This document shows positions 1-5,869 of a DNA stretch of 5,910 nucleotides, one piece after another. Each line of letters starts with the position of its first letter. Positions within the stretch are counted from its first letter, which is position 1. The notes beneath the pieces are model-generated. The model ran no database searches. It saw only the letters and a program-made list of their open reading frames with translations, and was not told the DNA's origin. A program made the position numbers and the translations under genes. Source of the DNA: Nitrospinae bacterium CG11_big_fil_rev_8_21_14_0_20_56_8 (lineage in GTDB: Bacteria; Nitrospinota; Nitrospinia; Nitrospinales; VA-1); contig PCWF01000204.1 of assembly GCA_002796165.1 (NCBI GenBank), positions 1-5,910 on the forward strand. Direction: 5' to 3'.

Positions 1-2794
1 CCACGATGCCGCCCGCCGTGCCCGTCACCGTCGAACCCGAGGTGAGATGGACGTTCGAGGCATTGCTTGGGGTCACATCGGATTCGATCGTAATCGCTCC
101 CGCCGAACTGCTCCCGATGACCAGGGTACCGGTACCGGTGGTGGTGATGTTGCCCAGTTCGGTTCCGCTCAACTTCATGCCGCCGGAGGTGCCGCCGAGG
201 CTGATCGTGCCGCCATCGGATACAATGAGGGACGTGTTCCCCGTGCCGCTACTCAGCGTGCCGCTGAGATCGATGTCCTCCGCCGTGATGCTCAGGGCCG
301 CGTTGGACGCGGTGATGGATTTGGACGAAGCCAGGGTAAACGTTCCCGCTCCGTTTCCGTCGGAATCCGCGTTGATCGTCAGAGCCCCGGTGGAGGTGAA
401 ACTGTCGTTGATCGTCACTCCGCTCACGGCGCTGAGAGTTCCCGTTCCCGCGCCGCTGATGCCCCCCGTGGTGGCGTCGAGCGAGAGACTACCCGCGGAG
501 GTCAGAGCCACCCCGCTGGCCAGAGTAATGCTGTCGGTGCCGTCCGAGGCGTTATCCACATCCGCTTCCAGAGCGAGGTTGCCGGTATCGGTGGTCACGT
601 TGACGTTGAAAATAATTCCGTTGTCGGCGTTGACGGCAAGGGCGTTGAAGGTGGATGCCGCCCCCGTGAAGGTCACCGAGGCATCGTCGCCCTTGGCGTT
701 GAGGGTGAGGGTGCCGGAGATGTTATTGCTGTTGGCCGCGGTGACGTTGTTGACGGTGATGCTGGAGTTGGTGCTATCCCCGAGGACCAGATTGGCGGCG
801 GTGATGTTCCCCAGCTCCGTCCCGCTGATCGTCATGGTCCCGGTAGCGTCTCCCAGGCCGAGGGTGGCGGGCGTGCTCGCAAGAAACCCGGAATTCCGGG
901 GCACGATGGTGGTGGTCCCCGCGCCGCTGTTGATGGTCCCGCCGAGCGTCAGGTCGCTCCCGGTCAGCGTGATGTCGCCCCCGCTGGAACTGAGCGATCC
1001 GATCGTCAAGCTCCCCCCGGCGGTGAGGATGATGTCCCCTCCGGCGGTGGACAGGGTGTCGCTCGTGTCCGAAAATTCAATGTTGCCCGATTGCGTCTCG
1101 AACGTTACCGAATTGCCGCCTGCCGTGGCGAGCGAGAGGGCGTTGTCGCTCATGTTGCCGATGGTGATGGTGCTGTCGGCGGTGATGATGATGTTCGAGG
1201 TGGAGGCCACCGCTTCCAGGGTGGTTTCGAAAATGGTGATGTCGTCGCCGGACGCGAGCACGGCGTTGCTGATGGTGAACTGGTTACCGGAGATGTCGAA
1301 GGTGACCGATCCGCTGGCGCCGCTGGTCGGGCTTCCGCTCGCCACCGTCACGTTGGTCGGATCGAGAAGGAGGGTCCCGGACCGCCCGTTCTCGGCGGAG
1401 AGATCCACCCGCCCGTCGAAATAGAGTTCTTCTTTTCCGGAAACCTCGGCGAACCCGCCGTCGCCGAAGAGGCGGCCGCCCCGGGACTGGATGCGCCCCA
1501 GGAAGACATTGCGCCGATCGGCCCAAAAGATGGTCCGCCCGCCGTTGCCGGAGGTGACCGCGTCGGCAAAGAACTGCGCGCCGGAGGTGACATACGTATC
1601 GGTGGCGTTCTGGATGGCCGGGTTCTTGCCCTGGTAATCGCCGCCGACGAGAAGCTCGCCGCCGCCCAGGTCGCCGGAAACATCGGCCAACGTATTATCG
1701 AGAAGCCACAGGGTTTTGCCGAGGACGTGCACGGTGCCGCCCGTCTCTCCGGGGTTGTAGCCGGAGGCGTTGAGCGTGCCGTTGACCACCACGTTGCCCT
1801 CGGGTCCGCCGGAAAGTACGATCTTGCCGTTTTTCTGGTCCACCGACCGGGCTTCGATGATCCCGTCCATGTTGATGACCCGGTCCACCACACCCTGCGC
1901 GGCGCGGACATCGAGCTGAACGATGCCGCCGTCGGCATAGATCGACCCGCTATGGTTCACCAGGGCATCGAGAGCCTGGCCGTCCACCCCCACGGCCCGG
2001 GCCAGGACGGTGCTGTCCACCCCCAGGTTGACCAACTGGTCGCCATAGAGATCGAGGGTGAACGTATTGGCCCCGGCAAGGCTCACCTGCCCGAGCCGGG
2101 CGTTGATGATGCCGTCATTGACGACGCCGGGGGCAACCAGGGCCACGAATCCGCCCTGGGCGGCGGTGATCAACCCCTGGTTGGTCACCGAGGCGGAAAA
2201 CTGCGGGGCCACCTTAAACTGGTAATTGCCCGCGAGAAAATCTGCATTGGAGATATCGCTGGTGGTCGCCACCAGACCGTTCACGTCCACGATGGCGTCC
2301 TTGCCGAACATGATGCCGTTGCGGTTGATCAGCATCAGCTTGCCGTTGGAGGTGAGCATTCCCAGGATAGCGGAAGGATCGTCGCCGGTCACCCGGTTGA
2401 GGGTAACCCCCGACGCGCCGTGCGACAACTGGAAATCCACGTGCTCCCCCCCGGCGATGCTGAACGATTGCCAGTCGATGATGGCTTTCTGGGTGCTCTG
2501 GATAACGTTCATCGTCTCCTGGGTCGGCTGTTCGATGGAGACCGAGCCGGACTGGACGGTGGGGCTCTGCGGCAGGGCAAAAACCAAGGTCGGGAAAATA
2601 CCGATCAGGTACACCAGGAACGAGACGAAGAATACGGTGACGTTGCCGGGCCGCCGGGAACGCCGGGACCGGCGCGGACGGGGAAGAGGAGCGGGAGGGG
2701 AGTCCTGCCGCGGGGATTCCGGAGGCGAAACCGGAGCATACCCGTGGGGCGCCATCCCCAACACCCGCTCTCCCATTCGAAAGACGTTGCTCAT
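1..2794 (-). CDS. TpsA exoprotein, filamentous-haemagglutinin type, 3' end beyond window
   Basis: This is a large secreted adhesin-like substrate of two-partner secretion. I translated the minus strand by hand from the ATG at 2794; the frame stays open for 931 codons to the window edge, so the C-terminus is missing. Residues 1-73 form a long signal peptide: a Pro/Arg-rich n-region (1-50), a hydrophobic core (about 51-72) and a likely cut after VFA. The TPS/haemagglutination-activity domain follows (about 74-325), with the AIIDWQSFSI and LNRV segments and an NRNGI motif at 157-161 in place of the usual NPNGI. Residues 446-484 (GGFAEVSGKEELYFDG, then SGTLLLDPTNVTV) match a segment typical of such proteins. 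From about 485 the chain is Ser/Thr/Gly/Asn-rich with degenerate beta-helix repeats, and I see no cysteine in the visible part. It lies 7 bp after the transporter gene, so cotranscription is inferred. The ligand or role (adhesion, aggregation, toxin delivery) cannot be told without the C-terminus. Confidence 0.93.
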   Translation of the reverse strand, partial: MSNVFRMGERVLGMAPHGYAPVSPPESPRQDSPPAPLPRPRRSRRSRRPGNVTVFFVSFLVYLIGIFPTLVFALPQSPTVQSGSVSIEQPTQETMNVIQSTQKAIIDWQSFSIAGGEHVDFQLSHGASGVTLNRVTGDDPSAILGMLTSNGKLMLINRNGIMFGKDAIVDVNGLVATTSDISNADFLAGNYQFKVAPQFSASVTNQGLITAAQGGFVALVAPGVVNDGIINARLGQVSLAGANTFTLDLYGDQLVNLGVDSTVLARAVGVDGQALDALVNHSGSIYADGGIVQLDVRAAQGVVDRVINMDGIIEARSVDQKNGKIVLSGGPEGNVVVNGTLNASGYNPGETGGTVHVLGKTLWLLDNTLADVSGDLGGGELLVGGDYQGKNPAIQNATDTYVTSGAQFFADAVTSGNGGRTIFWADRRNVFLGRIQSRGGRLFGDGGFAEVSGKEELYFDGRVDLSAENGRSGTLLLDPTNVTVASGSPTSGASGSVTFDISGNQFTISNAVLASGDDITIFETTLEAVASTSNIIITADSTITIGNMSDNALSLATAGGNSVTFETQSGNIEFSDTSDTLSTAGGDIILTAGGSLTIGSLSSSGGDITLTGSDLTLGGTINSGAGTTTIVPRNSGFLASTPATLGLGDATGTMTISGTELGNITAANLVLGDSTNSSITVNNVTAANSNNISGTLTLNAKGDDASVTFTGAASTFNALAVNADNGIIFNVNVTTDTGNLALEADVDNASDGTDSITLASGVALTSAGSLSLDATTGGISGAGTGTLSAVSGVTINDSFTSTGALTINADSDGNGAGTFTLASSKSITASNAALSITAEDIDLSGTLSSGTGNTSLIVSDGGTISLGGTSGGMKLSGTELGNITTTGTGTLVIGSSSAGAITIESDVTPSNASNVHLTSGSTVTGTAGGIV
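74..304 (-). repeat. Exoprotein internal repeat, copy B (77 residues)
   Basis: This encodes a segment that starts NAALSITAEDIDLSG, runs through SGTELGNIT, and ends in LVIGSSSAGAITIESDV. It is the counterpart of copy A, 678 nt away at its start, with a gap of a few residues before the shared core. The nine residues SGTELGNIT are identical in both copies. More copies are likely beyond the left edge of the window. Confidence 0.7.
332..391 (-). repeat. Exoprotein Asp-rich turn repeat, copy 2
   Basis: This encodes TGALTINADSDGNGAGTFTL and is the second of two Asp-rich turns in the visible repeat region. The DSDGNG core resembles a DxDxDG-type calcium loop but lacks a full canonical set of ligands. 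The turn immediately precedes repeat copy B, so the two repeat types probably belong to one larger composite unit. Confidence 0.55.
521..586 (-). repeat. Exoprotein Asp-rich turn repeat, copy 1
   Basis: This encodes TGNLALEADVDNASDG followed by TDSITL. It aligns with the second copy (TGALTINADSDGNG, then AGTFTL) starting 195 nt further along the gene. Each is a TGxL strand, an Asp/Asn-rich turn and a Thr-rich strand, and each is followed by a further similar strand pair. Confidence 0.55.
743..982 (-). repeat. Exoprotein internal repeat, copy A (80 residues)
   Basis: This encodes a segment that starts GGDITLTGSDLTLGG, runs through SGTELGNIT, and ends in LVLGDSTNSSITVNNV. It aligns with copy B nearer the left edge, with the same order of motifs: a strand pair, an INSGAG-like turn, a Gly-rich run, SGTELGNIT, then LVxG and an ITV-like strand. 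Units of this general form, with an (S/D)xxELxxIT motif followed by a LxIG strand, are in my memory common in filamentous-haemagglutinin-like adhesins. I did not run a search. Confidence 0.7.
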
Positions 2795-2797
2795 TCC

Positions 2798-2803
2798 CAC
2801 CTC
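2798..2803 (-). promoter_or_regulatory. Ribosome-binding site of the TpsA gene, overlapping the TpsB stop codon
   Basis: On the minus strand the junction reads TGA GGTGGGA ATG. The Shine-Dalgarno-like GAGGTG starts inside the TGA stop codon of the transporter gene, and GAGG lies 5 nt before the exoprotein ATG. This supports the ATG at 2794 over the in-frame ATGs at codons 7 and 14. It also suggests that ribosomes finishing the transporter can reinitiate on the exoprotein (translational coupling, inferred). Confidence 0.65.
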
Positions 2804-4595
2804 AATACCGTGCCGTCAGGCCGAAGAATATGCGTGGATCCCGGCTGTCCTCGGCCAGGACCTTGCGGCCCAGGGGAAGATCCAGCTCCAGATAACCCGA
2901 AAGATAGTTGTTGACGTTGAACCGCGCGCCGAATCCGAGTGAGCTGAGATCGTCATTCAGATTGTTCTGCACTTTCCGCGTGCGGCGCATGACGATCCCG
3001 TGATCGAAAAAGGTATACGCCTGAAGGTCCCGTAAATACGGGCGATTGACGTTGAATGCTTTCTGCAGTTCCAGTTTGAAGGCCACCCCATTGTCGCCGG
3101 TGATCTCGGAGGGATCGAACGCGCGTCCGAACTGGGACCCACCCACCCCGAACTCCTCGGAGGCGAGCAGGTCGTTAAACGCATATTGCCAACTGAAGGC
3201 GCCCAGCAGGTTCCAGGTGGGGGCCAACTGCTGGAGGCGGAGGTATTGCCCCGACAACTTGGTAAAATCGCTGGTGCCCCGCTCGCGGGTGAGGCGTTCG
3301 AACCCCGTCTTCGTCGCGTTGAAGATGTCGAGACCCTGGCTCAGCGTCAGACTGAACAGGTTGACCCCGCGGAACCGGTCGGCATAATCGTAGTTGAATC
3401 CGAGTTCCAGGATTCGCAGGCGGTCCTCGGAATCGGCAGTCTTGAGGATATCCGTTTGCGAATCGCGGGCGGTGAGGCCCAGAGAAGCGGTCAGGTTCTC
3501 GGCGCGGGAGCGCAGAAACGGGTGGGACACCTGGAATGAGAGGGTCGTGCTGTCGCCTTCCACTTCAAACTCCTTCAACGTGGCTCCCGGACTTGAGGAG
3601 CTAAACGAGCCGGACATGAAGATTTTCGTCCCCTCCGCGTTCAGAGGCATTTCATAGTACATATTCAGGAACTGAAGCTCGTCGGGATTGGAAGCGATGA
3701 GCCCCTGAGCCCCGATCCGTTCATAAGCCCCCAACAGCGAGTTGGCGGTGAAACCCCCGGAGAGCTGAAGGGGGCCATTGAATTTGGTTCCCCGGTTGTC
3801 CATGCCGAGGTTGGCGCTATATCTCTTGTTCTCCAGGATCAGGGTCAGGTCGGAAGCCCCCGGCGTCTCCTGGGAGGGGGTGATGACGGATTTAACGGAT
3901 ACCCCGGGCAAATCTCCCAGCAGAAGGAGATACCGCTCCAGATCTTTGGAACGCAACGGTCGGGAGGCCAGCAACTTGTCCCGGTACTCTCCGAGCAGTT
4001 TCCGCGGCCCGCGTATCTCGCCCTTGAACCGCACCTGATCGATGTAGCCTTCGATGACCTGCAAGTGTATCACGCCTTCGGCGATCTCCTGGGGGGGGAC
4101 CACCACTTTTGTTAATATGTACCCATCATTCCGATATTTTGCGGTGATGGCCTCGGCGAACCGGTAGACGTGCAATAGTGAAATTTCGCGTTTGAGGTAG
4201 TTTCGAAACAGAAGATCGAAGAAGTCTTTCGAGTAAGCGGTGGTCCCCTCGATCACCACTTTATTGAGCACGAAACGGATTTTTTTCATCTCGGGCGAAT
4301 AGGTGGGCTTGAGGGTATCGGGCTCAATCGGAACGATGACGGACTTCGGCATCTGCGGAGGACGCGTACGGTCCTGGAGGCGATCGGGCGCGGCCTGCTG
4401 AAGGGCCCGGTCGCGCACGTCGGGGGTCACCTGGGCTTGAACTGGAAACACAGAGAGCACCATCAGAAAAACGAAAGTGCCCAGGACACCGGCGGCGCCC
4501 TGGACGCGCTGAAACTTTCTTTTTGCGTAGAGGTGGTTCAAATGAAAACTCGCTGGTTCACTTATCGGCCGTTCAAGCCCCACGGTTGAGGGCAA
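2802..4595 (-). CDS. TpsB outer-membrane transporter, FhaC/ShlB family
   Basis: This is the outer-membrane partner of two-partner secretion, which captures the exoprotein in the periplasm and exports it. The 597 codons are within the usual family size. A basic n-region (KRKFQR, 25-30) and a hydrophobic stretch (about 34-50) end in a signal peptidase site after VQA (54). A Pro-rich linker with a possible plug helix follows (55-104), then POTRA 1 (about 105-182, with YRNDGYILTKVVVPPQEI), POTRA 2 (about 183-257) and the barrel (258-597). The barrel carries a FGRAFDPSEITGDNG loop (489-503), probably the L6 loop, a FFDHG motif (529-533) and a terminal tyrosine, as expected for Bam-dependent barrels. 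The start is uncertain. The first possible codon is TTG at 4595; GTG at 4583 and TTG at 4541 are in frame; none has a clear Shine-Dalgarno. The first in-frame ATG lies inside the signal core and would destroy it. TTG 4541 would give a compact 36-residue signal peptide. It is the first gene of the operon with the exoprotein. Confidence 0.95.
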   Translation of the reverse strand: MPSTVGLERPISEPASFHLNHLYAKRKFQRVQGAAGVLGTFVFLMVLSVFPVQAQVTPDVRDRALQQAAPDRLQDRTRPPQMPKSVIVPIEPDTLKPTYSPEMKKIRFVLNKVVIEGTTAYSKDFFDLLFRNYLKREISLLHVYRFAEAITAKYRNDGYILTKVVVPPQEIAEGVIHLQVIEGYIDQVRFKGEIRGPRKLLGEYRDKLLASRPLRSKDLERYLLLLGDLPGVSVKSVITPSQETPGASDLTLILENKRYSANLGMDNRGTKFNGPLQLSGGFTANSLLGAYERIGAQGLIASNPDELQFLNMYYEMPLNAEGTKIFMSGSFSSSSPGATLKEFEVEGDSTTLSFQVSHPFLRSRAENLTASLGLTARDSQTDILKTADSEDRLRILELGFNYDYADRFRGVNLFSLTLSQGLDIFNATKTGFERLTRERGTSDFTKLSGQYLRLQQLAPTWNLLGAFSWQYAFNDLLASEEFGVGGSQFGRAFDPSEITGDNGVAFKLELQKAFNVNRPYLRDLQAYTFFDHGIVMRRTRKVQNNLNDDLSSLGFGARFNVNNYLSGYLELDLPLGRKVLAEDSRDPRIFFGLTARY

Positions 4596-4973
4596 AAACC
4601 GCTTTATTTAAAAGGGTTTGAAATTCCCTACCCTATTTCCCCCGCGACGGCGTTCCCCCCTGGGAAAACGCTGATTTTGCCGGGGAAATGGCAGAATTTT
4701 CCCCTTCCCCTCTCCGGATGCCGAAAGTTTGACGGGACATGCCGATCCCCCTCATTCCCCGCACAGGCCAATTGGACGCGGATTTCCGCCCTTCAACACC
4801 GGCCTTCGGCCACCAGAGACTATTTTCCTCAATTCTCAGGGAGCAAAGACTGTGCCAAACCAACGAGTTACCATTGAAAATTGAATACGTTATGAACAGC
4901 AGGCGAAACACGGGGAAGACCAGGGTTCCGGGACGGCAAATTGGCGTTTACAATCCGGGGAGGGACGATTAAC
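4596..4973. other. Intergenic region between divergent transcription units
   Basis: There are 378 bp between the transporter start on the minus strand and the small Cys-rich gene on the plus strand, with no convincing gene. Both outward promoters should lie here, but I see only weak candidates. For the plus gene there is TTACCA (4868-4873) with a 17-nt spacer to TATGAA (4891-4896), and an isolated TACAAT (4949-4954). For the operon there is an AT-rich patch around 4604-4616. A 22-nt hairpin at 4650-4671 folds on the minus-strand RNA as GCGTTTTCC/GGGGAACGC with two G.U pairs and a 4-nt loop. It has no T-run, so it may sit in the operon leader rather than act as a terminator. I recognise no riboswitch. 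Confidence 0.5.
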
Positions 4974-5243
4974 ATGGGCAGGACCATCGGAAACCAATTC
5001 CCACCCCTTGTGTTCGACTCGGGCTTGAATGAGGACCCATCCGTGAATGTAAACCCAGACTCGAAACTGATCGTCCTGAACATGTGCGATTTCTGCTCAC
5101 GCGAATTCGAGACCTGCGGCGCCCAAAGGGTTTTTTCAAAATCCATTTCTGCCGATAATGGCCCTTTGGCCAGCCACGAAGCCGTGGTCGCCTGCAACCG
5201 CTACGAAAGCCCCGTAGAAGTCCTGAGGCGGAAATTCCACTGA
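4974..5243 (+). CDS. Small four-cysteine protein of unknown function
   Basis: This 89-residue protein is one I do not recognise. The ATG at 4974 is preceded by a strong GGGGAGGG (4957-4964), about 10 nt away, which argues for this start over the in-frame TTG at 4941, which has no such site. The sequence has no signal peptide or membrane segment. Its main feature is four cysteines at 38, 41, 48 and 74, spaced C-x2-C-x6-C-x25-C, in MCDFCSREFETC and VVACNRYESP. CxxC pairs with a distant Cys near an aromatic/basic tail are typical of small zinc-ribbon or iron-sulphur proteins, so metal binding is an inference. The first 30 residues are polar and rich in Asn, Asp and Pro, and probably disordered. 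It is divergent from the secretion operon and points the same way as the next gene, 123 bp downstream. That gap has its own possible promoter, so shared transcription is uncertain. Confidence 0.6.
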   Translation: MGRTIGNQFPPLVFDSGLNEDPSVNVNPDSKLIVLNMCDFCSREFETCGAQRVFSKSISADNGPLASHEAVVACNRYESPVEVLRRKFH

Positions 5244-5270
5244 ACCCGATCCCCGCCGGTTTCATTTCCG
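5229..5270 (+). other. Imperfect stem-loop over the stop codon of the four-Cys gene
   Basis: CGGAAAT (5229-5235) pairs perfectly with ATTTCCG (5264-5270), and AACC (5243-5246) can pair with GGTT (5259-5262) inside. The structure spans the TGA stop. No T-run follows, so it is not a classical intrinsic terminator; it could slow 3' decay or be chance. Confidence 0.3.
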
Positions 5271-5271
5271 T

Positions 5272-5286
5272 GAATTTTGCAAATTC
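5272..5286. promoter_or_regulatory. Perfect palindrome, possible operator
   Basis: GAATTT TGC AAATTC is a perfect 6-bp inverted repeat with a 3-bp centre. It lies about 80 bp before the ATG of the 153-residue gene and just upstream of the possible -35 element, a position that suits a repressor or activator site. AT-rich palindromes of this size also arise by chance, so the role is inferred. Confidence 0.3.
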
Positions 5287-5297
5287 GTGACACAACC

Positions 5298-5328
5298 TTG
5301 ACCCAACCGTAATGAGAGTTTCCTAAAT
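5298..5328 (+). promoter_or_regulatory. Possible sigma-70 promoter of the 153-residue gene
   Basis: TTGACC (5298-5303) matches five of six bases of the -35 consensus. The best -10-like sequence is CTAAAT (5323-5328), with a rather long 19-nt spacer; TCCTAA (5321-5326) gives 17 nt but fits less well. Transcription would start near 5335, leaving a short leader with the ribosome-binding site. The weak -10 keeps confidence low. Confidence 0.25.
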
Positions 5329-5354
5329 TGGAAGTAGCAACAATCCAATCTCCG

Positions 5355-5360
5355 AAAGGA
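5355..5360 (+). promoter_or_regulatory. Ribosome-binding site of the 153-residue gene
   Basis: AAAGGA lies 6 nt before the ATG at 5367, which is close to ideal. It decides the start against the in-frame TTG at 5328, which would add 13 residues and place this site inside the coding region. Confidence 0.75.
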
Positions 5361-5366
5361 ACTTTC

Positions 5367-5828
5367 ATGAAATCCAAGAACCCCAAAGAAAATCTGGCTG
5401 AAAGTCTGTGGATGGAAATCAACCGTGCCCTGCTCAAGTCTACGGAAGTGCGGACCTTGCTCCGGGAGATGAACGATCTGGGCTTTTTGAATTATGTTTC
5501 GGAATTCAACCTTGTCCTGGACATGGAAAAACTGGTCCCTCTGATGCTGGAGTTCGATGCGGCCAATCCGGAAAAACTTCAGTTCCCGGAAAGGGAATCG
5601 GAAACGCCGGACGAAACCTTCGATCCGGCAGAAGACGATTGGGAGGATATGGAAAACCGGATTCCGCAAAAACCCGTAGCGGATGAACCCGGCCAGCCCC
5701 TTACGTCTCCGGCGCGCCAACGCATCGACGGAAAGTTTCTCACCCCGAACCAGATCCTGTTTGAGGAATTTTTGGGGAACCGGTTCGATGAGGAAGCATG
5801 GCTGAAACAATTGCATCTTCGTCTATAA
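5367..5828 (+). CDS. Acidic 153-residue soluble protein of unknown function
   Basis: I do not recognise this protein. It has no signal peptide and no membrane segment, so it is likely cytoplasmic. Three parts can be seen. Residues 8-66 look like an amphipathic helical domain with regular Leu spacing (ESLWMEINRALLKSTEV, TLLREMNDLGFL, LDMEKLVPLMLEF). Residues 72-118 form an acidic, Pro-rich, probably flexible linker (with PAEDDWEDMEN). Residues 126-151 form a C-terminal helical segment (LTPNQILFEEFLGNRFDEEAWLKQL) whose clean hydrophobic/acidic pattern suggests a docking helix. This helix-linker-helix plan would suit an adaptor or regulator, but that is speculation. Its ATG has an excellent ribosome-binding site and it ends in TAA at 5826-5828. 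Base composition is less GC-rich than in the secretion operon. It follows the four-Cys gene on the same strand and is followed by a REP-like repeat, which usually marks the end of a transcript. Confidence 0.8.
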   Translation: MKSKNPKENLAESLWMEINRALLKSTEVRTLLREMNDLGFLNYVSEFNLVLDMEKLVPLMLEFDAANPEKLQFPERESETPDETFDPAEDDWEDMENRIPQKPVADEPGQPLTSPARQRIDGKFLTPNQILFEEFLGNRFDEEAWLKQLHLRL

Positions 5829-5837
5829 AGTAGTACT

Positions 5838-5859
5838 TGGTTGCAAAAATAAGTAACCA
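5838..5859 (+). terminator. Weak stem-loop after the 153-residue gene
   Basis: TGGTTGC (5838-5844) and GTAACCA (5853-5859) form a 7-bp stem with one G.U pair and an A-rich 8-nt loop, 9 nt after the stop codon. There is no T-run after it, so it is at best a poor intrinsic terminator. The REP-like hairpin further on may do this job instead. Confidence 0.25.
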
Positions 5860-5869
5860 TAAGGATTTA

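Noticed and set aside
6..1424. A 472-codon open frame on the plus strand rich in Val, Pro, Leu and Ser
   Set aside because: It is the complement of the Thr/Ser/Gly/Asn codons of the exoprotein repeats, has low-complexity composition and no start signal.
1348..1938. A 196-codon minus-strand frame
   Set aside because: It is on the same strand as the exoprotein gene but in another frame, rich in Pro, Ser, Arg and Trp, with no motif or ribosome-binding site.
47..2914. A 955-codon open frame on the plus strand
   Set aside because: It lies antisense to the exoprotein gene and overlaps the end of the transporter gene. Its translation is rich in Gly, Arg, Asp and His with no domain, as expected for the complement of a GC-rich Ser/Thr/Gly repeat gene with few stops. 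The minus-strand frame has a signal peptide, the TPS domain and family motifs.
4801..4811. GGCC-TTC-GGCC mini-hairpin
   Set aside because: Four base pairs with a 3-nt loop and no flanking pairing or T-run; not a supportable terminator.
4633..4911. A 92-codon minus-strand frame just upstream of the transporter gene, starting with GTG
   Set aside because: There is no ribosome-binding site and no recognisable pattern. It covers most of the divergent intergenic region where promoters must lie. A leader peptide cannot be fully excluded but is unsupported.
4739..4972. A 77-codon plus-strand frame in the intergenic region, overlapping another of 66 codons
   Set aside because: Neither has a Shine-Dalgarno or a protein-like pattern, and they overlap each other in different frames.
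4820..4975. Possible riboswitch or structured leader before the four-Cys gene
   Set aside because: I looked for TPP, cobalamin and cyclic-di-GMP type conserved motifs and found none, and no stable multi-stem fold stood out.
4868..5295. Two minus-strand frames of 109 and 108 codons opposite the four-Cys gene
   Set aside because: They are antisense to the frame with the better ribosome-binding site and ordered Cys spacing, and their composition is random-looking.
5262..5816. A 184-codon minus-strand frame opposite the acidic protein gene
   Set aside because: It is rich in Phe, Arg and Gln, as expected from the complement of Glu/Leu/Lys codons, and has no start signal. The plus-strand gene has an ideal ribosome-binding site.
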